Shown: positions 9,201 through 17,303 of the stretch, one piece after another
Position numbering within the stretch: the first letter of the stretch is position 1
Layout: each line of letters begins with the position of its first letter
Source of the DNA: Sphingobacteriaceae bacterium
GTDB taxonomy: Bacteria > Bacteroidota > Bacteroidia > Sphingobacteriales > Sphingobacteriaceae
Reading direction: 5' to 3'
Assembly: GCA_017745075.1 (NCBI GenBank)
Contig: JAGIAD010000006.1
Location: 1-64,000 of the forward strand
Length of the DNA: 64,000 nucleotides
Program-made: the position numbers and the translations under genes
Notes under the pieces: generated by a model
The model's input: the letters and a program-made list of their open reading frames with translations, nothing else
Database searches by the model: none
What the model was told of the DNA's origin: nothing

Positions 9201-12200
9201 CCTGTGCTTTCTGTTCAATGTTTCTTATTCTTCTGATTCGTTTCTTCTGGAATATCTCTCTAAATTTATTATAATCTACCACGAGGGTAAAGCCTAATCC
9301 GGTTTCGATAATCTGTCCTTGTACAATAACATCGTTCTGGTTGCGGCGGTAAGCCCTTAAGCGGTATCGCCCATCGGCGGAAAGCGCGTATTCTACATTC
9401 ACATTTCCGGCTATATTGGTCGATTTTTCTCCTGCAGCCTGCGGGCCTTCCAGGGCAAATGAACTACCTACAGTAACCGTTAATCTATCGTTCAGTAATT
9501 TTTTAGATAAGCCAACTTCAAGATCGGTTTTTTGCTGCATGGAACCTGTTGAGTAATCTTCTGATGAGTTTACACCGAAGTTGAGGTCTACACCCTGTAT
9601 TAAATCGGAGGTTAAGTTATTGAGCTGCTCCGTTAAAAGCTGGCTTACACTCGAACGGGCAAGGGTAGAAACCCCTCCGCCTCCGGCAAGACTCTGAAAC
9701 GGATTATTGGCAATAAACCGGTTTAAGGCCAGCAAGGCAAAAACCTGTTTGTTCAGCTCGCTTTCATCGCGGTTTACATTAATCAGCTTGGTGTACACCT
9801 GACCGCTCAGTGCACCACGTTCATTTTCAGGTAAATCGAGTTTAAATGAAATAGTAGGTTTTAACAGTTCGCCCTTCATCATTAAATAAACCTGGAAAGG
9901 TAATTTCGTCCTGGCTTCATAAAGATCCGGCTGATTAAGCAAATCGATAGGAGCAGCATTTACTTCGTATAAAGCAGTGATGTTGGCATTGGCCGAGGTA
10001 GGCTCACCGGTCCAGATAATGGTACTGCCCTTAACAAGTTTAAATTCTTTTTTAACCACAGCCAGGGTAAGGTTATACGAACCATCAACAATTTCGTAAC
10101 GTCCTGTCATACTGATTTTACCGCTGGGATCCATGGTCACATTTAAATCAGCATCGCCCTTAACGTTCAGGTTATCGCCATTGGCCGGATCTACCACTAC
10201 ATTCAATTCAGCTTCAGGATCTATATTTACCGAGGCAACCAAATTTAAACCTTTAATAGGTGCCTTGCTGATGCTATCTACTTTCAACGCTCTTTTACCG
10301 TTAAACGGTGGAGCATCTTCATCTATAAACTGAACAATGCCCTCCTGGTCGATAATGGCAGGATCGTTGGCCGGCAGGGCAAAGAAAAATTTGGTTCCCT
10401 TGTTTACCTTGATGTTCATGTTTACATCGGGTTGGTTAAGGTCGCCGCGTACTTTAATGTTGCTGGTTAAGAAAACCGTCCCATAAATCATGTCGTTATC
10501 AGCAGCTGTCGAATTCAGGGCCCTGAAATTATTGGTTCTGATATCCAGGCCGAAACGGTAGTTTTTAAAATCGCTGGTATAAACTTTCCCGTTAATGGTG
10601 GCTTTCTGATTCAGAGAATCAATAAGTGTAAAGTTATTAAAGCTGATGCCTTCGTTTGTAAATGAAATTTTCTCGTTTGGCATCCGGAAATAAGAGTTTA
10701 CGTAAGCCACGTTAAAACCGGCATTATTGAAGGTTAAATCGCCCAGTATTTTCGGTGCCGTTAATGCCCCTTTAACGGTTAGTGCCCCGGTTAAGGTACC
10801 TGTACCACGTTTAAGCTGACCTGCCGATAAACTTTCGATGTTTTTCATTTCAATCTTATCGATATTAACGGTCAGATCCAGTGCGCTTTGAGGAGCTGTA
10901 TAATAAAAACCGTTGGCCCGGAGTTCATGAACACCTGTTAAAGCCACATTCACCTCGAAAGCATTTTCGGTATTGTTGTTTACGGCTAAACGCAAAGTGC
11001 CCAACTCGTCTTTCTGGTAGCGCAGCTGATCGATGGTCAGGTTAGCCTCAAATTTTGGAGTTGTAGCCAGGTCTTTTACATTGGCGGTACCATTTAAACG
11101 GCCGCCTACCAAAGTGGTATCGGTTTCCGCAAATTTAGTGAGTGTTTCCAGTTGGAAATCCTTAAACTCAACCGCCAAAGGCGCATTTGGCTCGGTAGGA
11201 TTGCTGTTAATTGCCAGTGATTGGCCATTGTTGCTGATCTGAAACTGGTTGACCAAAATGCCCGAAGCGCCAAACTGGATGTAATTATCTTGCGAAACTA
11301 CCCATTTCTGGTAATCGAGCAGGAGTTTCTGCGGGTCGAGGGTGAATTTAAAATCTTTGTTAATTGATTGGAAATTACCACCAATTACATATTTGTTTTT
11401 ACGTTGCCTGTCGCGTAAGAAAACATTAACCCCTAAATTGTTGTTGGCTGCATCGCCATTTACTTCTGTATTAAAAAGTGCAATAGATGGGCTTTGTAAA
11501 CTTTTAACGGTTAAGCTGTAATCTAATTTATTGTTATCGTTATTGATATTTAAAACCGTGGTATCTACTTTGAAATCGCCATATACTACCTGTGGGAAAT
11601 TACCCTTAATCTGCAGGCTGTCTTTTTGGGTATCAATTAAGCCATAAAACTGCGATTGTTTAAACACGGTTAATTCGGGCACAAAATTCTTTAGCAGTTT
11701 GGAATCGTAGATGCGTACAAAGAACCTTAAACGCTGATCAGGAACTTTGGTAACCGTACCGAAGGCATAATATTTGTTTATTTCGTTAATAATGGCATTG
11801 CTAACCTTGGTAAGCTGATACTTGCCATCAATTTTGGCCGATAGGATCTCCGATTTCAGCGTGAGTTCATTTTCTGTAGCCGTACTTTTGGCACGCACAA
11901 AAATGGTATCTACATTAATCCGTTGTTTATCTTTCATCACCTGCAGACCGGTAACATCAACCGAGCCATTTAAATAATCGGCATCAGCTGTAGTTAAATC
12001 TACTTTAACCAAACCGGCGGCACTTAACACTGTGGGGCTAAAGTTTAAAGCCTGCAGGTTAACCTGCTTTAAATTCAAATTGGCTTTTACAGCCGGATAC
12101 TTGCCAGCCAGATTAACCTTTGCATCGAGGGCGAAATTGGCATTGCTGTCGGGCATGCTGCTTTTTACCATCACATTCTGGTTGGCGTAGGTACCTGCTA

Positions 12201-14172
12201 CGTTTAAGTTGCGGTAGGTATATTTATTGTAGTAAGCACTTAACACCTTGGCGTTAAACTTCGCATTAATTTTTTTGGGGTCTAAACCGGTACCCGCCAC
12301 CCGGGCTTTCGCCGAAACACGGCCGAGTTTAGGCTGCATTTTTAACAGTCGGCCTACATTAAAATTGTTCAGGTTAATATCGGCCTGGTAACTTTCTCTA
12401 CCTTTCGGACCCTTCATTCCAGCCACAACATTGGCCCCGCCCATATCCGTCAGAATGTTCATGTTAGTGTTAAAATCGGTCATCGATCCTTTAAAGTTAC
12501 CTTTTGCATCAATCACATTGGGTAATTCGAGGCTGGGTGGAAGCGATTTTTTAGGAACAGCCACCAGGATATCACTTTTGGTAACATGCAGTTTTTTAAT
12601 GTTTAAATCGAGAAAGGTTTTCTTAACATCAGGCAATCCTTTTGCTTTACCACTAATGTCAACCTGGGTGTTTTTTAATCCGCTAATTTGTAAACGCGGA
12701 ATGTTCAGATTGTTTAAATAACCGTTAACATCGGCATTGAGCTTTATTTTTTCATTGCGGTAACCGGCCGGAATCGCATCGCTGAAATAGCCCGCATCTT
12801 TTAAACCCACAGTGGTGTTTTTAAAGGCCAGGTTAAGTTTTACCCTTTCAGGATGTTTGGTGAGGTCATCCATCGAAGTAAAATTGAGCTCGGTAGCATT
12901 TTCGATGTTTGTATTCGGGGTTTTGAGCACAAAATTGCTCAGTTTAATCTGCTTGTCGTTATACACGGCATTGCCTTTAAGCTCGTTTAATACAAAACCA
13001 CTTTTTTCTTTTAACGAGCCATTTTTAACATTGGCTTTTATGCCGGCTGCACTATAAGTTACATCAGTGGCACCTAAATTTAATCCGGCTATTATAAGGT
13101 GGTTAAAATCCATTACCTTTTGTGCTGGTTTGGCGCCAAGGTTGTCAAATTGTACATCATTATCGGCCAGGCTGATGTTTTTAATCATGAGCCCAAGCGT
13201 CGATTTTTCGGGTAAAACTGTATCCTTTACCTTTTTTAAATCGTTACTTGGCGCTGGTTTAAATGCAAAAAGGATATTCGATTGGTTTAAATGGGCATCG
13301 TCGGCGGCATATTGGCTGTTGGTTAAATCTACTTTTAAATTAACCAACCCAAGGTCGTTTACATCGGCCACTGCCCTGGTAGTCGAAATCTGATCGTCGT
13401 AATTGACTTTTACCTGTTTAAAGACGAAATTCTGCACTTCTATTAAAGGCAGTTTACCTTTTTGTTTTTCGGCACTATCTACGCTATTGGTAATGTGCTG
13501 CACCAGCTGGGTTAAGGGTTTTTGTTGCAGGTACCGTAAAGAAGTATTGTTTAAGCTCAGCTCCCGGATAACGTAGTGTTGATTGGCCAGATCGAAATCT
13601 TTGATTTTGGTTTTAAAAGCGCCCAGGTAAAGTTTTACATCGTTACCGGCTACATCATCACGGTAGGTGAGGCCTATATCTTCAAATGAAACCTTATCAA
13701 CTGAGAATTTTAAGGTTGAAGTCGTATCTTTTTTTACTTTTTCTTCAGGTTTTTTCTGATCGCTGGCAAAAGCATCAACCAGAAAAGAAAAATTGAAAGT
13801 AGTATCAGGATTGATACGCTTTACATTGGCACGGACACTTTTTAGCTCAATATTGTTTACTTCAACGGTGTTTTTTAAAAGTTTAAACAAGCTGATGTCG
13901 ACTGCCAGCTTTTCTGCATATAGGAGGGTATCACCTTTACGGTCTTGAAGATAAAATTTATTTAATACAACATCTTTAGGCAGTGCAATCTTAATACTTT
14001 CGAGGCTAACCTCGGTTTTGGTTTTGGTTTTCAGGTAATTAATGGCCTTATCTTTAACAAAATTTTGAACGGCTGGAATATTTAATGATAATGCTAAACC
14101 CACTACTAAAATAATAATGGAGGCAATGAACCACAGTAAAATTTTTAAACTTTTGCGTATGTATTTATTCAA
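9184..14172 (-). CDS. tamB: TamB translocation and assembly module protein, AsmA-like
   Basis: 1662 residues. A single helix at about 11-31 anchors it in the inner membrane, then more than 1500 residues of beta-rich repeats form the groove-like periplasmic body known for TamB and other bridge-like lipid transfer proteins. The C-terminal DUF490/TamB domain contains KLPFQVYLMMKGELLKPTIS and ends with a segment rich in strands. The start codon is TTG (14170-14172): no in-frame ATG precedes the anchor helix. It is first in a leftward operon tamB-tamL-brkB and divergent from cdd. Role: moves phospholipids or assembles barrels with its partner TamL. Confidence 0.9.
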   Translation of the reverse strand: MNKYIRKSLKILLWFIASIIILVVGLALSLNIPAVQNFVKDKAINYLKTKTKTEVSLESIKIALPKDVVLNKFYLQDRKGDTLLYAEKLAVDISLFKLLKNTVEVNNIELKSVRANVKRINPDTTFNFSFLVDAFASDQKKPEEKVKKDTTSTLKFSVDKVSFEDIGLTYRDDVAGNDVKLYLGAFKTKIKDFDLANQHYVIRELSLNNTSLRYLQQKPLTQLVQHITNSVDSAEKQKGKLPLIEVQNFVFKQVKVNYDDQISTTRAVADVNDLGLVNLKVDLTNSQYAADDAHLNQSNILFAFKPAPSNDLKKVKDTVLPEKSTLGLMIKNISLADNDVQFDNLGAKPAQKVMDFNHLIIAGLNLGATDVTYSAAGIKANVKNGSLKEKSGFVLNELKGNAVYNDKQIKLSNFVLKTPNTNIENATELNFTSMDDLTKHPERVKLNLAFKNTTVGLKDAGYFSDAIPAGYRNEKIKLNADVNGYLNNLNIPRLQISGLKNTQVDISGKAKGLPDVKKTFLDLNIKKLHVTKSDILVAVPKKSLPPSLELPNVIDAKGNFKGSMTDFNTNMNILTDMGGANVVAGMKGPKGRESYQADINLNNFNVGRLLKMQPKLGRVSAKARVAGTGLDPKKINAKFNAKVLSAYYNKYTYRNLNVAGTYANQNVMVKSSMPDSNANFALDAKVNLAGKYPAVKANLNLKQVNLQALNFSPTVLSAAGLVKVDLTTADADYLNGSVDVTGLQVMKDKQRINVDTIFVRAKSTATENELTLKSEILSAKIDGKYQLTKVSNAIINEINKYYAFGTVTKVPDQRLRFFVRIYDSKLLKNFVPELTVFKQSQFYGLIDTQKDSLQIKGNFPQVVYGDFKVDTTVLNINNDNNKLDYSLTVKSLQSPSIALFNTEVNGDAANNNLGVNVFLRDRQRKNKYVIGGNFQSINKDFKFTLDPQKLLLDYQKWVVSQDNYIQFGASGILVNQFQISNNGQSLAINSNPTEPNAPLAVEFKDFQLETLTKFAETDTTLVGGRLNGTANVKDLATTPKFEANLTIDQLRYQKDELGTLRLAVNNNTENAFEVNVALTGVHELRANGFYYTAPQSALDLTVNIDKIEMKNIESLSAGQLKRGTGTLTGALTVKGALTAPKILGDLTFNNAGFNVAYVNSYFRMPNEKISFTNEGISFNNFTLIDSLNQKATINGKVYTSDFKNYRFGLDIRTNNFRALNSTAADNDMIYGTVFLTSNIKVRGDLNQPDVNMNIKVNKGTKFFFALPANDPAIIDQEGIVQFIDEDAPPFNGKRALKVDSISKAPIKGLNLVASVNIDPEAELNVVVDPANGDNLNVKGDADLNVTMDPSGKISMTGRYEIVDGSYNLTLAVVKKEFKLVKGSTIIWTGEPTSANANITALYEVNAAPIDLLNQPDLYEARTKLPFQVYLMMKGELLKPTISFKLDLPENERGALSGQVYTKLINVNRDESELNKQVFALLALNRFIANNPFQSLAGGGGVSTLARSSVSQLLTEQLNNLTSDLIQGVDLNFGVNSSEDYSTGSMQQKTDLEVGLSKKLLNDRLTVTVGSSFALEGPQAAGEKSTNIAGNVNVEYALSADGRYRLRAYRRNQNDVIVQGQIIETGLGFTLVVDYNKFREIFQKKRIRRIRNIEQKAQDEKTN

Positions 14173-14321
14173 AGCTAAGCCTGTTTGGTGTTTTATAAAA
14201 TGTTAAGCGCATGCCATTAAAATTAATTTTAAGGCAGTTTTTACTAAAATAATACAAAAAATAACTTAAATTGTTCGCCCGTTATAAAAATTTAACATTG
14301 GCGGCGCAAAAAAAGTTTAAG

Positions 14322-14810
14322 ATGAATTCGATAAATCTAAATATATCTTTTGAACAATACTCCGGTATTGATGAATTAATAGAAAAAGACCGTATATTAT
14401 GTCAACAGGCCGAGCAAGCTTTGGCTACATCATATTCTCCTTACTCGAAGTTTAGAGTGGGCACTGCTATCCGCCTGACTTCTGGCGAAATAATTTTAGG
14501 CAGCAACCAGGAAAACCTGGCCTATCCATCAGGACTTTGTGCCGAACGGGTGGCGCTTTTTTCAATCGGCGCTAAAAATCCGGAAGCGGTGATCGAAAGT
14601 ATGGCCATTACTGCGCAGACTGATCATTTCGAGATTTTAAAACCTGTTACTTCCTGCGGGGGCTGTTTGCAGGTTATGATCGAGTTTGAACGCAAACAGC
14701 AAAGTCCCATTGAAGTGATTTTTTATTGTTTAAATGGCGAGATATTGAAAGTACCCAGCGTAAAAAGTTTATTGCCTTTCGCTTTTGCTGAGGATAGGTT
14801 GGAGCGGTAG
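14322..14810 (+). CDS. cdd: cytidine deaminase
   Basis: 162 residues from the ATG at 14322; an upstream in-frame ATG at 14271 would add 17 basic residues not typical of the family. It deaminates cytidine and deoxycytidine to uridine forms for pyrimidine salvage. The zinc site is complete: PSGLCAERVALF gives the Cys and catalytic Glu, and SCGGCLQV the second Cys pair. YSPYSKFRVGTAI is the substrate-binding start of the fold. The length suits the tetrameric single-domain class, with about 25 extra N-terminal residues. SCGGC replaces the commoner PCGAC. Confidence 0.92.
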   Translation: MNSINLNISFEQYSGIDELIEKDRILCQQAEQALATSYSPYSKFRVGTAIRLTSGEIILGSNQENLAYPSGLCAERVALFSIGAKNPEAVIESMAITAQTDHFEILKPVTSCGGCLQVMIEFERKQQSPIEVIFYCLNGEILKVPSVKSLLPFAFAEDRLER

Positions 14811-15113
14811 GTACAAACGCCTGTGATCGTTATTGAAAAGCCAGTTTTTTATTTGACGAAGCAGGGCATTGTATTTTTTGAAAATGAACAGCCTGTATTT
14901 CATAGGTGCTTTCGTCCCGCCATCGCTTTTAGTCCTCGTTTCGTTGCACTTCACTGTGGGCTAACCGCTGTGTCGGGTTTATTTAACAAAGCTTGTACAA
15001 TAAACCTTAAATACTACAGCAGGCCATGCCCGTTAAATCAATGCACAATTCTTTCTTCCTGCTTCCAAGCCCGGACCTCAGACTTTTCTATATATTTGGT
15101 TTTTTTAGCCACA
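14811..15113. repeat. spacer with repeat-like phrases before the PNGase gene
   Basis: About 300 bases. An open frame runs through from 14823, but it encodes no family-like residues and precedes a clear signal peptide start. It holds repeat words such as gaaaagccag, cccgccatcgctttt and gttgcacttcactgtg that recall other gaps. TATATTTG at 15091-15098 is a good -7 promoter box 15 bases before the ATG at 15114, implying a very short leader. Confidence 0.5.
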
Positions 15114-16799
15114 ATGAAACAACTTTATATTCTTATTTTTTCGGCTTTTATTTCGCTTAACCTGCAAGCCCAGGGCATACTTAAAAGCAACGCAACTTAT
15201 AAAATTACTTATTTACGCTCTGCAGATGGCAAACCCAAAGAAGATCGCAACGCTACGGTGGTAATTGCCACTGCCACTCAGAATTTGATTAGTAACGCCA
15301 GCATTCTGGACAATAAGGCCAAATATCCCTACGAGCAAAGCGTGGTAACCAAACCCGCACAACTTTTATATCAGGTAGCCAGTTTGAGTGCCGGCAACCA
15401 GCTGGCAACGGTTGATAGCACGGCTATCGCTAAACAGGTTTTTGAATTTAGTAACGAAACAAAGGTAATACTGGGTTATACCTGTAAAAAGGCTACCACT
15501 GTTGTTAACTCTAACCGGATAGATTTATGGTACACTACCGATGGCGGTATTAAAGCTGCGCCCACTGCTTTAGGTCAGAACCTGGGTTTGGTATTAGAGC
15601 AGGTGCGCAATGGCAATAGTTTCGTTACCGCAGCTAAAATTGAAAAGGTAAAAAATGTAAACACGATTGATTTAACCAAAATAAATACAAACCTTAGCGA
15701 TGCTTTAACCTATAAAGATTTGTTATGGAAAAGCAGGTTTACCACATTGAATGTATTTAATAACGAAACCATCAACTTTGTTGATAAACCTCAATCAAAC
15801 GATTCGGTTTTCCGTTTCGCTGGTGGAACGGTGATTGCAAGAAAAGTGAAATTTCCGGCTTACCCGGGCAGCCCAAATGTTTTTGTCGATTTAACGGAGC
15901 AATCAAATGGCGATGCTTATGACAGAACAGGCTCAGTGTTTGTAATCCCGACAGATAAAGCCGTTAGCTTGATGGATGCCCTGAAAAATTCGGTAAAAGA
16001 ACTACCTGTTTACGATAACGGCAACGGAAAACAATATCAGGGTGTTGTCGCTACAGCCAATTATAACCCTGTAATTGAATTGATGCGCTTTTTTACGCCT
16101 TTTGGTATAGGTAAATACAATACCTTAAAATTAAAAGATAAAACCTGGGCCGAAAAAGTATATTACCGTCAGGATATTTCAGAGCTTTTTCCATTAGTAA
16201 ATGGAAAAGAGGCTTGGGTGGCTGTTTTCATCGGTAATTATGATAAAGGTGGACATAAAGTTTCGATGAACATCACCTTGCATAACGGAAGCCAGGAGGA
16301 GCGCAAAAAAGTGGTTATTATGCCTTTGTTCAATTCGACCAATGTAATGGAAATGGCCGGACAGGAATATGCTACCATGTTTAGTAGCGAGAAAGGCCTG
16401 GAGGTTTCCTTCACCCTTGATAAAGATCTTAAAGATGTGAGGTTGCGTTACATTACCACTGGCCATGGAGGCTGGGGAAATGGTGATGAGTTTGTGCCAA
16501 GAAAAAATACCATATGGCTCGATAACAAGGAAGCCTTTGCCTTTACGCCATGGCGTCAGGATTGCGGTTCGTACCGCCTATCGAACCCGGCATCGGGTAA
16601 TTTTGAAACCGGACTTTCATCTTCCGATCTTAGCCGCTCTAACTGGTGCCCCGGAACGGTGACCAACCCGAACTGGATTAGCCTGGGTGATTTAAAAGCG
16701 GGCATCCATACCATTAAAGTTACGATTCCGATGGGTAAGCCCGAAGGTTCGAGTTCCAGCGCCTGGAATGTTTCAGGGGTACTATTGGGGACGGAGTAA
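15114..16799 (+). CDS. secreted PNGase F-type N-glycosidase with extra GLPGLI-like N-terminal domain
   Basis: 561 residues from the ATG at 15114, chosen because MKQLYILIFSAFISLNLQAQ is a Sec signal peptide. Residues about 20-195 look like the GLPGLI family (ILGYTCKKATT then LWYTTDGGI). From about 215 the two eight-stranded domains of peptide-N-glycosidase F follow: GDAYDRTGSV holds Asp270, matching the catalytic Asp of the Elizabethkingia enzyme, and TTGHGGWGNGDEFV holds Glu459. SSSDLSRSNWCPGTVTNP is almost diagnostic of the family. Expected reaction: release of N-glycans from asparagine of glycoproteins outside the cell. The extra domain is reminiscent of type II PNGase F. Assignment of active residues is by motif, not alignment. 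Confidence 0.87.
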   Translation: MKQLYILIFSAFISLNLQAQGILKSNATYKITYLRSADGKPKEDRNATVVIATATQNLISNASILDNKAKYPYEQSVVTKPAQLLYQVASLSAGNQLATVDSTAIAKQVFEFSNETKVILGYTCKKATTVVNSNRIDLWYTTDGGIKAAPTALGQNLGLVLEQVRNGNSFVTAAKIEKVKNVNTIDLTKINTNLSDALTYKDLLWKSRFTTLNVFNNETINFVDKPQSNDSVFRFAGGTVIARKVKFPAYPGSPNVFVDLTEQSNGDAYDRTGSVFVIPTDKAVSLMDALKNSVKELPVYDNGNGKQYQGVVATANYNPVIELMRFFTPFGIGKYNTLKLKDKTWAEKVYYRQDISELFPLVNGKEAWVAVFIGNYDKGGHKVSMNITLHNGSQEERKKVVIMPLFNSTNVMEMAGQEYATMFSSEKGLEVSFTLDKDLKDVRLRYITTGHGGWGNGDEFVPRKNTIWLDNKEAFAFTPWRQDCGSYRLSNPASGNFETGLSSSDLSRSNWCPGTVTNPNWISLGDLKAGIHTIKVTIPMGKPEGSSSSAWNVSGVLLGTE

Positions 16800-17303
16800 A
16801 AAAGGCATCGCAACTCGTCTGTTGTCAGTCTGAGCCTGTCGAAGACTTTTTAGATTTAATCAGATTATTTGAGATACTTATAATTTTTGTCATCCTGAGC
16901 GCAGCGAAGGATCTTTTTGAATAGATCTTTTTATTAACCATATAAGCCATTTTAGGAAGTCTTAAGCAGTATGATGCTTTTATATGACTAAAAAGAACGA
17001 TATGTATGAAATCGGCGGTGCTACACCAGCAGATAGGATGGGGGGTAATATGCTAAAATTGCCATCATTTCGAGCGGAGTGAAATGGAGTCGAGAACCAC
17101 CGTTGCTCAGCGAAGCTAAATCTGTCTATATAGATTTCTCCATTTCGCTACCGATGAAAAATTGGCACGCTCCAGTCGAAAAGACGATTCTTCTACGGGG
17201 TTTGTCAATGGTAGCATAGTCAAAGGATCGAAATGTGAATAACCTGTCTTCATTCTGTGCAATCATTTTTATTATATTTACGGCTGCCAATTTTTGTATA
17301 TAA
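16800..17303. repeat. 500-base gap rich in dispersed repeats upstream of parC
   Basis: Holds two half-elements (TCAGTCTGAGCCTGTCGAAG near 16826 and GTCATCCTGAGCGCAGCGAA near 16889) and one full hairpin element at 17062-17227, listed separately. The last 50 bases before parC are AT-rich and contain TATATTTA, one base off the -7 promoter consensus. No gene is supported. Confidence 0.6.
17062..17227. repeat. composite hairpin repeat, CATTTCGAGCGG type, copy 1
   Basis: Begins CATCATTTCGAGCGGAGTG and ends CACGCTCCAGTCGAAAAGACG, imperfect inverted ends, then a right flank with TTTGTCAATGGTAGCATAG. The copy at 52841-53003 is nearly the same along its full length. The flank TGTCAATGGTAGC also follows the different hairpin at 32842. 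Confidence 0.8.

Noticed and set aside
14823..15113. Extension of the PNGase gene frame upstream to 14823 (about 97 residues)
   Set aside because: A clean signal peptide and a -7 box lie just before the ATG at 15114; the extension covers repeat-like spacer only.
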